Notes: generated by a model not told the origin, from the sequence alone. Positions 33,492 to 43,678 are shown, counted from the stretch's first letter. The stretch: 64,000 nucleotides of DNA from Hymenobacter cavernae (GCF_014641455.1 NZ_BMHT01000005.1:189357-253356), one strand, 5' to 3'. A program made the numbers and translations.

Positions 33492-35585
33492 ATGAGTTTT
33501 TTTAATACCAAGATTGAGAACCTGCGGGGCGTGGGCACGCAGCGGGCCCAGCTGCTACAAAAGGAGCTAGGTATCTTCACCTACGGCGACCTGATTCAGC
33601 GCTACCCTTTCCGCTACCTCGACCGCACGCAGTTTTATAACATTGTTGACCTGCACGACGACCTGCCGTATGTGCAGGTGAAGGGCATTCTGCGTGGTCG
33701 TGAGGTTTTGGGAGAAGGGCCAAAGCAGCGCTTGGTTGCGAAAGTGGCTGACGCCAGCGGCGAGCTGGAGCTGGTGTGGTTCAAGGGCTTGAAGTGGATG
33801 CAAAACATCGTCAAGAACCACCAGGAATACATCGTTTTTGGCAAGCCAACCTTCTTCAACGGCAAAGCGCAGATGTCGCACCCGGAGCTGGAAGAAGTGA
33901 CCGAAGCTAAAGCCGGGCAGAGTTTTTTGCAGCCCGTATACAACACCACGGAGAAGCTCAAGAACTACCATCGCATTGACAGCAAAGCAATTATGCGCAT
34001 GGTGGTTGATCTGCTCAAGATTGCCGCGCCGCATATTCAGGAGTCGTTGTCGCCGGAGCTGGTGCGCCATTATGCGCTGATGAGCAAAGCGGATGCCTTG
34101 CAGCAGATTCACTTCCCGCAGAGCACGGAGCTTTTGCAGGCAGCTAGGTTTCGGCTCAAGTTTGAAGAGCTGTTTTACGTGCAGCTCAAGCTGCTACGCC
34201 AGAAAACGCAGCGCAAAGTGACGCTCGCCGGGCAGATTTTCAAAGAAGTACCGTCGTTGGTCGACTTCTACAAGAATCACCTGACATTTGACCTAACCGG
34301 CGCGCAAAAGCGCGTTATCCACGATATCTACAAAGATTTTTGCTCGGGCAAGCAGATGAACCGCTTGTTGCAGGGCGACGTGGGCTCCGGCAAAACCATC
34401 GTGGCGTTCATCTCCATGCTCATGGCCGCCGACAATGGCGCGCAAAGCTGCCTGATGGCCCCCACCGAGATTTTAGCTGATCAGCACTACGTTGGCCTAA
34501 AGCAATACGCCGATCAGCTGGGCATCAATCTAGGTAAGCTCACGGGCTCTTCCCGCACGAGCGAGCGGCGGGTGCTGCACGAGCAGCTCCGTAGCGGCGA
34601 AATGCACATGCTGGTGGGCACGCACGCGCTGCTCGAGGATGTGGTGCAGTTCCGCAACCTAGGTCTGACCATCATGGACGAGCAGCACCGCTTCGGTGTA
34701 GCGCAACGCTCGAAGCTGTGGCAGAAGAACCCGGATATCATTCCACATGTGTTGGTAATGACGGCTACGCCCATCCCACGGACGCTGGCCATGACGCTCT
34801 ACGGCGACCTCGACGTATCGGTGATTGATGAGCTGCCAGCCGGCCGCAAGCCTATCGTGACGGTGCACCGCTACGATACTAACCGCCTGAAGGTGTTTCA
34901 GTTCCTGCGCGACCAGATCAACCTAGGCCGGCAGGTTTACATCGTTTATCCGCTTATCGAGGAAAGCGAAACGATGGACTACAAGGACCTTACTGATGGC
35001 TACGAAAGCGTAGCACGCGCCTTCCCCGAGTTCCAGATCAGTGTGGTGCACGGGCGCATGAAGGCGGAAGAAAAAGACTTTGAAATGCAGCGTTTTCTGA
35101 AGCGTGAAACGCAGATCATGGTCGCTACCACGGTAATCGAAGTTGGCGTAAACGTGCCAAATGCCTCCGTAATGGTGATTGAAAGCGCCGAGCGGTTTGG
35201 CCTCTCTCAGCTGCACCAGCTGCGCGGCCGCGTGGGGCGGGGTGCCGAGCAGAGCTATTGCATTCTGATGACGGGCTACAAGCTGAGCAAAGACAGCCGC
35301 ACCCGCCTCGAAACGATGGTGCGCACCAACAATGGCTTTGAAATCGCCGATATCGACCTGAAGCTGCGCGGCCCCGGCGACCTGATGGGCACGCAGCAAA
35401 GCGGCGTGCTGGACCTGTTGATTGCCGACTTGGCCAAGGATGGACGCATCCTGACCGAATCACGGGCGGCGGCTCAGCAACTGCTCGACGAGGATGCTGA
35501 CTTAACCAAGCCCGAGAACCTGAACATCCGGCGGCATATCGAGTCATTGCCCGCCACGGCCGTCAACTGGAGCCGGATCAGCTAG
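33492..35585 (+). CDS. recG: ATP-dependent DNA helicase RecG
   Basis: This 697-residue helicase remodels stalled forks and Holliday junctions. The N-terminal wedge/OB domain begins LRGVGTQRAQLLQKELGIFT. The motor domain shows Walker A GDVGSGKTIVAF, LMAPTEILADQHY (motif Ia), DEQHRFGVAQR (motif II), MTATPIPRTLA (motif III) and QLRGRVGRGAEQSYC (motif VI). Length matches the family. ATG at 33492 follows the repeat by 2 nt. It has no close downstream partner on the plus strand. Confidence 0.96.
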   Translation: MSFFNTKIENLRGVGTQRAQLLQKELGIFTYGDLIQRYPFRYLDRTQFYNIVDLHDDLPYVQVKGILRGREVLGEGPKQRLVAKVADASGELELVWFKGLKWMQNIVKNHQEYIVFGKPTFFNGKAQMSHPELEEVTEAKAGQSFLQPVYNTTEKLKNYHRIDSKAIMRMVVDLLKIAAPHIQESLSPELVRHYALMSKADALQQIHFPQSTELLQAARFRLKFEELFYVQLKLLRQKTQRKVTLAGQIFKEVPSLVDFYKNHLTFDLTGAQKRVIHDIYKDFCSGKQMNRLLQGDVGSGKTIVAFISMLMAADNGAQSCLMAPTEILADQHYVGLKQYADQLGINLGKLTGSSRTSERRVLHEQLRSGEMHMLVGTHALLEDVVQFRNLGLTIMDEQHRFGVAQRSKLWQKNPDIIPHVLVMTATPIPRTLAMTLYGDLDVSVIDELPAGRKPIVTVHRYDTNRLKVFQFLRDQINLGRQVYIVYPLIEESETMDYKDLTDGYESVARAFPEFQISVVHGRMKAEEKDFEMQRFLKRETQIMVATTVIEVGVNVPNASVMVIESAERFGLSQLHQLRGRVGRGAEQSYCILMTGYKLSKDSRTRLETMVRTNNGFEIADIDLKLRGPGDLMGTQQSGVLDLLIADLAKDGRILTESRAAAQQLLDEDADLTKPENLNIRRHIESLPATAVNWSRIS

Positions 35586-35607
35586 GTTCGGCGCTACCAG
35601 TCGGCCA

Positions 35608-35633
35608 TAAAAAAAGCGACTAGAGAAGTCGCT
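35608..35633 (-). terminator. Terminator of the small secreted-protein gene
   Basis: The hairpin AGCGAC / GTCGCT is flanked by an eight-base A run (35608-35615), a T run on the minus strand. It lies 14 nt beyond the stop of the minus-strand gene 35648-35878 and also follows recG. Confidence 0.7.
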
Positions 35634-35647
35634 TACTGCTGAATACC

Positions 35648-35878
35648 TTATTCAAACTGTACCTGCTGTTCTTGCTTACTGTTTGTCTGCCAGAATCGCC
35701 TGGACCCTACTACAGTAGTAGGCGATGATACCTGCCGCGTGAAGAAGGAAGTAGCGGAAGTCGGTAAGGAGTTAGAATGGAGCATCTTAACTGTACTCCG
35801 GGCAGTGGTGGCTTGCTTAGTGAGCTTACCTACCACAATAAGGGCAAAAAGTAGCGCGAAACGTAGAGAAGACTTCAT
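35648..35878 (-). CDS. Small secreted or membrane-anchored protein, unknown
   Basis: This 76-residue ORF starts MKSSLRFALLFALIVVGKLT, a plausible signal peptide or anchor, followed by a Ser/Thr/Gln-rich tail ending NSKQEQQVQFE. No family was recognised. I accept it because it has a full promoter match upstream (TTG-N21-TAACTTTG, 35914-35945) and a terminator with a T-run directly downstream. The overlapping plus-strand ORF 35739-35990 has neither. Confidence 0.5.
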   Translation of the reverse strand: MKSSLRFALLFALIVVGKLTKQATTARSTVKMLHSNSLPTSATSFFTRQVSSPTTVVGSRRFWQTNSKQEQQVQFE

Positions 35879-36268
35879 AATACTTAAACACTTGGATTAT
35901 GCCTATAGTGGCACAAAGTTAAGGCCAAAGTGTAGAATTACACAATCAGATGCAGAAGCAATGAGACCAGCTATTCACATCTACACATAAGCTCCTGACT
36001 CTGAACCACAAATCAATCCATAAAAGTCGCCAGATTCAAATTTTACAACATTCCAGGTAATGTCCATTACCTTGCCGTCTATTCTCAAAGTAACAACCTC
36101 TCCCGTAGAAAAGTACTACCAGCGGGATTAAGGAAGTATGAACAAAATAAGTTCATACAGTGTGGTTAGCTAAAGCGTCGCCATTTACGGGAGAAGGAGC
36201 TTGTTAGATGCATTTGGCACGAACTTTTTGTCTGTTATTTAAACAGTTTCACTTAACCTATTATTGCT
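35879..36268. other. Intergenic divergent region
   Basis: This 390-bp AT-rich stretch holds the promoter of the small secreted-protein gene near its left end and presumably that of the plus-strand gene near its right end. No further ORF, repeat or structured element was recognised. Confidence 0.5.
35914..35945 (-). promoter_or_regulatory. Promoter of the small secreted-protein gene
   Basis: On the minus strand TTG (35943-35945), a 21-bp spacer and TAACTTTG (35914-35921) match the Bacteroidetes consensus. It lies about 36 nt before the ATG. Confidence 0.6.
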
Positions 36269-37714
36269 GTGCGCCTTACATTTTCTTTTGCTTTTTACTT
36301 CTTACTAATCAGCCTGTTGGCTCGCCCAGTTGAAGCACAGAAAATAAAATCCGTTCCGTTTAGCTACCTCTCTGAGCGCTCGGATGACCGCTACAACCAG
36401 CGCGTAACACAAAAAACGTTGCCGTTAGCGGAAGGTGGTTTTCTGATTTTGGCCCACAAATCGGCAACCGAATACGCAGTGGAGCGCTACAGCCCAGATT
36501 TGCAGCGCACCTGGTCGGCTTCGATACCAGTTGCGGGCACGGAAAGCATTGATGGCTTTATGCATGGCATCAAGCAGGCACTCGTGATTATTCATAGCAA
36601 CAGCAATGGTTCTCAGCACCTTTCGGCGCAGGCTATTGACCTAGGTACGGGGCAGAAAGCGCCACTCAAGAAGCTGGTGGAAGCAAGCAGCCGCGACCGG
36701 CGGCCCGGCGTTGCCTTCTCACCCGACGGTACCAAACTCGTAGCGTGGAGCTACGCCATGCGCGACGAGCAGATCCGCGCAATTGCGGCGAGCATCTACG
36801 ATGAGCAGCTAACGAAACTGAAAGACCGCACCTACGACTTCCACGACCTAGGTGCTTTCTTCTCCCCTACCGTTTACATCGGCAACGACGGCACGCAGTA
36901 CGTAACGCTCATTAGTGAGGAAATGAAGAAGCTGAGCGTGAGGCGCTACCGCAACAATAACCCGGATGTGAAAGTAATGTCGGTGGCTGTGGGCGGCAGC
37001 TTTGGCGGTAAAGCAGTTACGGTGTTCGATACCAAGTTTACGATCCGGCCCGACAATACCTTGTATGCTGCTGCCATTTGCACCGAGCGGCAAACGGGAC
37101 AATACTACAGCCTGAAACTGGTGAAATTCGACTTCAACGGGGAGGGTACTATGAAGTTTGCGGACGAGTTTCGGTTTACGCCTGAGTACCTGGCTGACGT
37201 AAACAAGGCTACACAAGGCACCAGCAAACGCCTGGAAGACGTGTACTTATCTGATCTACTCGTTACGGAGGAAAAGCATCTGGTCGTAATTGCGGAGAAG
37301 AAATACGAGGAAGGCGGCGACGAGTCGCCGGTGCGCACGAAAGAATTGCACCTGTTTGGCTACAACGAGTTTGAAGCGCCTACCTGGCATTCGATTATCG
37401 CTAAGGACCAGGTGGCGCCCCCAGCTGAATCTTTCACCGGTATCGGCTACAAGGCAACGGTTTTTGGTTCTACCGTTCAGATCCTGACGCAGGAAAAGAT
37501 TAAGAACAAATCGGACCTGTACGTGCGGTTGATCAACGCGCAGACTGGCGTCGTGCAGCCCGCGAAAGGCCTAGGTCTGAACGTAGCCAACGACCAGCAA
37601 CTCGCTTACGTGAAAGACTTTACAGCGTGGCTAAACGCCAAAACGCTTATTGGTGTGAGTCGGCCCAGCAAAAAGTCGTCAGCTTTGATGCTGAATAAGA
37701 TTGTAGTGAAGTAA
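36269..37714 (+). CDS. Secreted protein of unknown function, beta-propeller-like
   Basis: This 481-residue protein has a signal peptide (LTFSFAFYFLLISLLARPVE, cleaved near AQK). The body contains repeated strand-turn patterns such as AFSPDGTKLVAWSYAMRDEQ, TIRPDNTLYAAAICTERQ and LSDLLVTEEKHLVVIAEKKY, which suggest a beta-propeller. No catalytic motif or named family was recognised. The start is GTG at 36269; no in-frame ATG fits. The gene is convergent with the acyl-CoA dehydrogenase, with a terminator and a long inverted repeat between. Confidence 0.7.
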   Translation: MRLTFSFAFYFLLISLLARPVEAQKIKSVPFSYLSERSDDRYNQRVTQKTLPLAEGGFLILAHKSATEYAVERYSPDLQRTWSASIPVAGTESIDGFMHGIKQALVIIHSNSNGSQHLSAQAIDLGTGQKAPLKKLVEASSRDRRPGVAFSPDGTKLVAWSYAMRDEQIRAIAASIYDEQLTKLKDRTYDFHDLGAFFSPTVYIGNDGTQYVTLISEEMKKLSVRRYRNNNPDVKVMSVAVGGSFGGKAVTVFDTKFTIRPDNTLYAAAICTERQTGQYYSLKLVKFDFNGEGTMKFADEFRFTPEYLADVNKATQGTSKRLEDVYLSDLLVTEEKHLVVIAEKKYEEGGDESPVRTKELHLFGYNEFEAPTWHSIIAKDQVAPPAESFTGIGYKATVFGSTVQILTQEKIKNKSDLYVRLINAQTGVVQPAKGLGLNVANDQQLAYVKDFTAWLNAKTLIGVSRPSKKSSALMLNKIVVK

Positions 37715-37718
37715 AGGC

Positions 37719-37906
37719 TTGTCTGAGCCGCGGATTTTTCGGATCTCGCAAATTTTGTGGACGACTCGTTTCTGCTCTTTTCCGCTCTCTTCCTCAATAC
37801 AGCTTAAAAATAGAAAAGCCTTCCCACTGCTGGGAAGGCTTTTCTGTTGAGTAAAACCTAGGTTATCAATCGTCTACAAAATCCGTCGAATCCATGGTTC
37901 AGACAA
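37719..37906. repeat. Imperfect long inverted repeat (GGTTCAGAC family)
   Basis: The left arm (37719-37764: TTGTCTGAGCCGCGGATTTT, then AATTTTGTGGACGA) and the right arm (37871-37906: CGTCTACAAAATCCGTCGAA, then CATGGTTCAGACAA) are complementary with mismatches. It is a diverged relative of 6634-6803 and likewise encloses a terminator hairpin. Confidence 0.75.
37812..37845. terminator. Bidirectional terminator nested in the inverted repeat
   Basis: The strong hairpin AGAAAAGCCTTCCCA / TGGGAAGGCTTTTCT lies between convergent genes ending at 37714 and 37913. Confidence 0.88.
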
Positions 37907-37912
37907 CCTAGC

Positions 37913-39700
37913 TTAATACACGTATTCGTTTGCTTCAATCATGGCAGCCGCAATGCGACGACGAGCGTCTTTTGCGTTGAACAAATCGGCTTTGGTGAAG
38001 CGCTTCAGACCTAGGGCAAGCAGGCGCTGCTCATCGCCTTCGGTCATGGAGGCAATGGCGTCCTTGCCGAACTTGTTCACGAGGTCCACAGCATCGGAGA
38101 GGTACACGCGGGCAATGTCGATCTGGTTCGCCAGTGCTTCTTCGCCTTTTTCAGCGGCTTCTTTCTCTACGCGCAACACGGTGCTTTCGGCCGTGTACAC
38201 CTTAATGGCCATATCGGCAATATTCATCAACACCTCCTGCTCTTTGGCGAGCGAGTTCATGTACTTCTGCACGGCCGTGCCGGCAACCATCAGGATGGCT
38301 TTTTTCAGGTTCTTGATAATCTTGTGCTCGGCGGCAAACAAGCCGGTAGGCTCTTCCGCGCCGAAATCAGGAATAGCCATCAGCTCTTGCTGAACGGCTT
38401 GCGCCGGGCCCATCAGGTCCAGCTCGCCCTTCAGACCCTTTTTCAGGATCATGTCAACGGCCAGCATGCGGTTGATTTCGTTCGTGCCTTCGAAGATGCG
38501 GTTGATGCGGGAGTCGCGGTAAGCGCGGTCCATCGGGTAGTCGGCCGAGAAGCCGTAGCCACCGAAGATCTGCACGCCTTCATCCACCACGTAGTCAAGC
38601 ACTTCAGAACCTTCCACCTTCAGCATGGCGCACTCCACGGCAAACTCGCGGGCAGCACCTAGCAGCGCCTCGCTGTAGCTCTTGCCCTGGGCCAGTAGCT
38701 CTTGCTCAGTGCGGTGAATGTCCATACCAGCCCGATAGATGGCCGACTCCACGGCGTACGTGCGAATAGCTTGCTGGGCCAGCTTGTAGCGGATGGCGCC
38801 GAACTTAGAAATCGGCAGCTTAAACTGCACCCGCTCGTTGGCGTACTTCACGCTGGTCGTTACCACGCGCTTGGTGGCACCCAGGCAAGCGGCGGCGAGT
38901 TTAATGCGGCCAATATTCAAAATGTTGAAGGCAATCAGGTGGCCTTTGCCAATCTCACCCAGCACGTTCTCCTTGGGCACTTTCACGTCGGAAAGGAACA
39001 CTTGGCGCGTTGACGAGCCGCGGATACCCATCTTGTGCTCTTCGTTGCCGAAACTCAGGCCGGGCGTATCCCGCTCCACGATGAAGCCCGTGAACTTGTC
39101 GCCATCAACCTGCGCAAACACGATGAAGACGTGCGCAAAGCCGGCGTTGGTAATCCACATTTTCTGGCCGTTCAGCACGTAGCTCTGACCGTCTTCACTT
39201 AGTATGGCTTTGCTGCGTGCACCTAAAGCATCGGAGCCGGAACCGGGCTCGGTGAGGCAGTACGCGCCAGCCCACTCGCCGGTCGTCAGCTTCGGAATGT
39301 ACTTCTGCTTCTGCTCTTCGGTGCCGAAGTACAGAATTGGCAACATACCAATACCAGTGTGGGCCGCAAAAGCTACCGGGAACGAGTGGCCGCCGCCCAC
39401 GCCTTCCGTCACGAGCAGGGCCGTGTTGAAGTCCATGTCGAAGCCGCCGTGCTCGGCCGGGATGCTCACGCCAAACAGACCTAGCTCACCGGCTTTCTTC
39501 ATCAAGCCTTCCAGCAACCCTTCTTCGTGGTTGTCGAGGCGCTCCAAGAGAGGGTCCACTTCAGTAGTCACGAACTCCAGACACGTCTGGTACATCATGC
39601 GCTGTTCTTCCGAAAACTCGGCGGGGGTGAAAACGTCTTGGGCGTCGGTTTCTTTGATGATGAACTCGCCGCCTTTGATGGCTTTATTTGATACTTCCAT
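37913..39700 (-). CDS. Acyl-CoA dehydrogenase (VLCAD-like, about 600 residues)
   Basis: This 595-residue FAD enzyme catalyses the first step of beta-oxidation. FAD/substrate motifs are YCLTEPGSGSDA and MWITNAGFAHVFIVF. MGIRGSSTRQVFLSDVKVP precedes the helical domain, and the candidate catalytic base Glu is in RIFEGTNEINRML. The 180-residue C-terminal extension is that of very-long-chain type enzymes. It is the last gene of the minus-strand fatty-acid cluster, 158 nt after the thiolase gene, and ends at a bidirectional terminator. Confidence 0.93.
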   Translation of the reverse strand: MEVSNKAIKGGEFIIKETDAQDVFTPAEFSEEQRMMYQTCLEFVTTEVDPLLERLDNHEEGLLEGLMKKAGELGLFGVSIPAEHGGFDMDFNTALLVTEGVGGGHSFPVAFAAHTGIGMLPILYFGTEEQKQKYIPKLTTGEWAGAYCLTEPGSGSDALGARSKAILSEDGQSYVLNGQKMWITNAGFAHVFIVFAQVDGDKFTGFIVERDTPGLSFGNEEHKMGIRGSSTRQVFLSDVKVPKENVLGEIGKGHLIAFNILNIGRIKLAAACLGATKRVVTTSVKYANERVQFKLPISKFGAIRYKLAQQAIRTYAVESAIYRAGMDIHRTEQELLAQGKSYSEALLGAAREFAVECAMLKVEGSEVLDYVVDEGVQIFGGYGFSADYPMDRAYRDSRINRIFEGTNEINRMLAVDMILKKGLKGELDLMGPAQAVQQELMAIPDFGAEEPTGLFAAEHKIIKNLKKAILMVAGTAVQKYMNSLAKEQEVLMNIADMAIKVYTAESTVLRVEKEAAEKGEEALANQIDIARVYLSDAVDLVNKFGKDAIASMTEGDEQRLLALGLKRFTKADLFNAKDARRRIAAAMIEANEYVY

Positions 39701-39858
39701 AGCTGGGTGAGCGTTGAAGATGAAAGGGAAGGAGGTTCTAATTTACGAAAATTTGTTAGGCTTGCAGCCTATTTTCTCCAAAGAAAACCCCAATGCTGGG
39801 GCTCCCTTTATTTTTATACTAAACTGTGTAGAACGGCAAATTCAGCTTTAACAAGTTA

Positions 39859-41037
39859 CTATTTAAGCAGCTCGTAGATACCCGCCACGCCTTGGCCGCC
39901 GCCTACGCAGGCCGTGACCATGCCGAACTTCTGGCCTCGCTCGCGTAGTTCATCAAAAAGCTGAATGCTCAGCTTCGCGCCCGAGCAGCCCAGCGGGTGA
40001 CCTAGGGCAATAGCGCCACCGTTCACGTTAAGCTTATCGGGGTCAATACCTAGCTCGCGCGTTACGGCAATCGACTGAGAGGCAAAAGCTTCGTTCAGCT
40101 CGATCAAGTCGATTTCGTCGAGCTTCATACCGGCTTGCTTCAGCACCTTTGGCACGGCTTTAATCGGGCCCATGCCCATAATGCGTGGGTCGATGCCTTC
40201 GGAGGCATAGTTCACCAAGCGCGCAATGGGCTCCAGGTTCAGCTCCTTCACAATGCGCTCCGACATCACCAGCACGAAGGCGGCACCGTCGGAGGTCTGG
40301 GAAGAGTTGCCGGCCGTGACGGTGCCATTGGCGGCAAACACCGGACGCAGCTTTGCCAGCGCCTCCAGCGACGTATCAGCGCGCGGCCCCTCGTCGGTAT
40401 CGACTACATAGGAGCGGGTCTGCTTCTTGCCAGAGGCCGGATCGAGGAAGGTTTCCTCCACCGTAATCGGCACAATTTGCTTCTTGAACTTGCCTTCCTT
40501 GATGGCTTTGATGGCCTTCTGGTGCGAGCTGTACGCAAACTGATCCTGGTCTTCGCGGCTGATATGGTAGTTGTTGGCTACGGCTTCCGCGGTGAGACCC
40601 ATACCTAGGTAGTAGTCGGGGTGCTCCTGCGCCAGCTTGTAGTTGGGCACCGTTTTCCAACCAACCGTTGGCACCATGCTCATGCTTTCGGTGCCGCCGG
40701 CAATAATTACATCAGCCATACCCGCTGCAATTTTACCTACGGCCATGGCAATTGTTTCCACGCCCGAACCGCAGTAGCGGTTTACGATAAGGCCGGGCAC
40801 GTTGGTTGGCAAAGCCAGCAACGAAATCAAGCGACCCATCTGCAAGCCTTGTTCAGCCTCTGGTACGGCATTTCCTACCAGAACATCATCCACACGGGCC
40901 GGGTCAAGTTGAGGCACCGAGGCTAGCAGGTGCTTGATTACCTCGGCAGCTAGGTCGTCGGGGCGTGTAAAGCGGAAACCACCGCGTGGTGCTTTGGCCA
41001 CTGCGGTGCGATAACCGGCTACGATATATGCTTCCAT
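39859..41037 (-). CDS. fadA: Acetyl-CoA C-acyltransferase (3-ketoacyl-CoA thiolase)
   Basis: This 392-residue thiolase performs the last step of beta-oxidation. The nucleophile Cys is in [16 protein letters not shown] (about residue 89). The His motif is [16 protein letters not shown], and the second Cys is in [15 protein letters not shown]. It lies between the FadN-type fusion and the acyl-CoA dehydrogenase on one strand, matching the usual Bacteroidetes order. Length is normal. An imperfect inverted repeat (41100-41181) separates it from the fusion gene. Confidence 0.94.
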   Translation of the reverse strand: MEAYIVAGYRTAVAKAPRGGFRFTRPDDLAAEVIKHLLASVPQLDPARVDDVLVGNAVPEAEQGLQMGRLISLLALPTNVPGLIVNRYCGSGVETIAMAVGKIAAGMADVIIAGGTESMSMVPTVGWKTVPNYKLAQEHPDYYLGMGLTAEAVANNYHISREDQDQFAYSSHQKAIKAIKEGKFKKQIVPITVEETFLDPASGKKQTRSYVVDTDEGPRADTSLEALAKLRPVFAANGTVTAGNSSQTSDGAAFVLVMSERIVKELNLEPIARLVNYASEGIDPRIMGMGPIKAVPKVLKQAGMKLDEIDLIELNEAFASQSIAVTRELGIDPDKLNVNGGAIALGHPLGCSGAKLSIQLFDELRERGQKFGMVTACVGGGQGVAGIYELLK

Positions 41038-41099
41038 TTTAGTTACGTCTTAGAATATGGTGGGTATCACTGCTATCTAGAGCTAGCTTCTTCGAGTCG

Positions 41100-41181
41100 G
41101 CCAAGAGCCAGAATTCAGTTGGTTTTCTTTTAGTAGAACAACTTGAATTCACAGTTAATTCTAACCGAAACTGCTCTTGGC
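41100..41181. repeat. Imperfect inverted repeat with AAGAGC/GCTCTT ends
   Basis: The stem GCCAAGAGC (41100-41108) pairs with GCTCTTGGC (41173-41181), with an inner GAATTCA.GTTG / CAAC.TTGAATTC pair. It lies between the fusion gene stop (41209) and the thiolase start, so it may attenuate transcription within the cluster. Confidence 0.65.
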
Positions 41182-41208
41182 TTTTCTTCACCTAAGCTAG
41201 TTTGTCGC

Positions 41209-43617
41209 CTAATTCCGCAGCGGTTTACCAGTGGTCAGAATGCTTTGAATCCGCTCCAGCGTTTTCCGCTCGCCGCAGAGGCTCAGGAAAGCTTCGCGCT
41301 CTAAGTCGAGCAGATACTGCTCGCTCACATCCGTAGGGGCCGACAAGTCGCCGCCGCACATCACGTAGGCTAGTTTGTTGGCAATCTTCTGGTCGTGGGC
41401 CGAGATGTAGTTGCCTTCTTTCATAGCGTACACGCCCGTTTGGAACATGGCGAGGGCGCCGCGGCCGTGCACTTTGATGTTGGTCTTCTGCGTGGGCTGG
41501 GTGTAGCCGGCGTCGGCCAGCTCCAGCGCGGCGGCTTTGGCTTGCGCAATGACACGGTTGCTGTTCACCACCACTTCGTCGCCGCGGCGCATGAAGCCTA
41601 GGTCGAATGCTTCCGCTGCCGACGTCGAAACTTTGGCCGTGCTGATGGTCATGTAGGTGTTGCGCAGCAGATTGAACTCCGGCTCACCTTCCTCATATTT
41701 AGCGGCCGTGCGCAAGGTCATTTCCTTGGTGCCACCACCGCCGGGAATCAAGCCCACGCCAAACTCCACGAGGCCCATGTAGGTTTCGGCAGCAGCTACA
41801 ACCCGGTCGCAATGCAGGTTCAATTCACAACCGCCACCTAGGCTCAAGCCATGCGGCGCGCCCACTACCGGAATGCTGCTGTAGCGCATGCGCATCATGG
41901 CCTGCTGGAACTGCCGGATCATCAGGTTCAGCTCGTCGTAGTCCTGCTCCAGTGCAAACATGTACACCAGACCTAGGTTGGCCCCCGCCGAGAAGTTCGG
42001 CGCGTCGTTGCCGACCACCAAGCCACGGTAGCCTTGCTCGGCCATGTCCACGCCTTTCATCAGGCCCTGAATCACATCCGAGCCCATAGCGTTCATCTTG
42101 CTGTGGAACTCCACGTTCAGAATGCCGTCACCTAGGTCGATGACGCTGGCGCCGGAGTTCTTCCACAGCACTTTGCCCGCCGAGCGCAGGTTGTCGAGAA
42201 TGATGAAGTTCTCGACGCCCGGAATAGCCTGGTAGCTCTTGGTTTCGGGGTCGTAGAACTGCTTTGTGCCTTGCTCCGATACTTTATAGAAGGTCGAGTT
42301 GCCGGCAGCCAGCATTTCCTCCACCCACGGCGCTACCGTTTTGCCTTCGGCTTGAGCTAGCTCAAGACCTTTCTGCACACCTAGGGCATCCCAGGTTTCA
42401 AAAGGCCCTTGCTCCCAACCGAAACCAGCACGTAGCGCGTCGTCAATCTTGTACAGGGCATCGGTGATTTCGGGAATGCGGTTGCTGACGTAGGCAAACA
42501 ACCCCGCGAATAGCTTGCGGTAAAACTCGCCCGCTTTGTCCTTGCCGCCCACCAGCACCTTGTAGCGGTCCGACAGCTTTTCGATGAGCTTAGTTGCCTC
42601 CAGCGTGGGAAATTTCACCTTCTGGCTCGGCTTGTACTCCATCGTAGCTAGGTCGAGGGCATAGATTTCAGACTTGCCGCCCTCCCCTTTCACTTTCTTA
42701 TAGAAGCCCTGGCCGGTTTTATCACCGAGCCATTTGTTCTCGCCCATCTTCTTCACGAAGTCGGGCAGTTGGAATACGTCTTTGGCTTCGTCGTTCGGTA
42801 AGCCTTGTGCAAGGCCGTTGGTCACGTTGATGGTCGTGTCCAGACCTACCACATCAGAAGTGCGCAGCGTAGCCGACTTCGCGTGACCGATTACCGGGCC
42901 CGTCAGCTTATCAACTTCCTCCACCGTCAGACCTAGCTTTTGCATGTTCTGCATCACGTCGAGCATGGCAAACACGCCCACGCGGTTGGCGATAAATCCC
43001 TGAGTATCTTTGGCCAGCACGGTGGTCTTACCTAGGTATAGGTCGCCGTAGTGCATCAGGAAATCGACCACGGCCGGATCGGTGTCCGGCGTCGGGATAA
43101 TTTCGAGCAGCTTCAGGTAGCGCGGCGGGTTGAAGAAGTGCGTGCCGCAGAAGTTCTTCTTGAAGTCGTCGGAGCGGCCTTCCGCCAACAAATGAATCGG
43201 AATGCCCGAGGTGTTCGAGGTGATGAGCGTACCGGGCTTGCGTACTTTCTCGACCTTCTCGTACAAGCTCTGCTTGATATCGAGGCGTTCCACAACGACC
43301 TCAATGGCCCAGTCGCAGGAGGCAATATCCTTGAGGTTGTCGTCGAAGTTGCCGGTCTTAATGCGGGCAGCGTCGGCTTTGCGGTAAAGCGGCGAGGGGT
43401 TGCTGGCTACAGCGGCTTGCAAGGAGCTGTTCACGATGCGGTTGCGCACGGCAGGCGTTTCCAGCGTCAGTCCTTTAGCTTGTTCGTCGGCCGTTAGCTC
43501 GCGGGGCACAATGTCGAGCAGCAATACCTGCACGCCGATGTTGGCGAAGTGGCAAGCGATGCGCGAGCCCATAACGCCGGAGCCGAGCACGGCAACTTTC
43601 TTGATAGTTCGGTTCAT
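41209..43617 (-). CDS. 3-hydroxyacyl-CoA dehydrogenase/enoyl-CoA hydratase fusion (FadN type)
   Basis: This 802-residue bifunctional enzyme performs the middle steps of beta-oxidation. The N-terminal NAD-binding fold is VAVLGSGVMGSRIACHFANI, followed by NTSGIPIHLLAEG and GTHFFNPPRYLKLLEII (catalytic His). The crotonase-type hydratase domain is C-terminal (about residues 490-720: FSAGANLGLVYM oxyanion segment, then GLSLGGGCELNLHCDRVV). This order is that of FadN, the reverse of FadB. It sits between the MarR gene and the thiolase gene and should be cotranscribed. Confidence 0.93.
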   Translation of the reverse strand: MNRTIKKVAVLGSGVMGSRIACHFANIGVQVLLLDIVPRELTADEQAKGLTLETPAVRNRIVNSSLQAAVASNPSPLYRKADAARIKTGNFDDNLKDIASCDWAIEVVVERLDIKQSLYEKVEKVRKPGTLITSNTSGIPIHLLAEGRSDDFKKNFCGTHFFNPPRYLKLLEIIPTPDTDPAVVDFLMHYGDLYLGKTTVLAKDTQGFIANRVGVFAMLDVMQNMQKLGLTVEEVDKLTGPVIGHAKSATLRTSDVVGLDTTINVTNGLAQGLPNDEAKDVFQLPDFVKKMGENKWLGDKTGQGFYKKVKGEGGKSEIYALDLATMEYKPSQKVKFPTLEATKLIEKLSDRYKVLVGGKDKAGEFYRKLFAGLFAYVSNRIPEITDALYKIDDALRAGFGWEQGPFETWDALGVQKGLELAQAEGKTVAPWVEEMLAAGNSTFYKVSEQGTKQFYDPETKSYQAIPGVENFIILDNLRSAGKVLWKNSGASVIDLGDGILNVEFHSKMNAMGSDVIQGLMKGVDMAEQGYRGLVVGNDAPNFSAGANLGLVYMFALEQDYDELNLMIRQFQQAMMRMRYSSIPVVGAPHGLSLGGGCELNLHCDRVVAAAETYMGLVEFGVGLIPGGGGTKEMTLRTAAKYEEGEPEFNLLRNTYMTISTAKVSTSAAEAFDLGFMRRGDEVVVNSNRVIAQAKAAALELADAGYTQPTQKTNIKVHGRGALAMFQTGVYAMKEGNYISAHDQKIANKLAYVMCGGDLSAPTDVSEQYLLDLEREAFLSLCGERKTLERIQSILTTGKPLRN

Positions 43618-43678
43618 TCCAGAAAGGAAGTGGGTGAGAGAATGAGCGAATAAATAGCTGAGCAGCTGCTACCTAGGT

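Noticed and set aside
35739..35990. 83-codon plus-strand ORF
   Set aside because: It overlaps the better supported minus-strand gene and has no promoter, signal or family.
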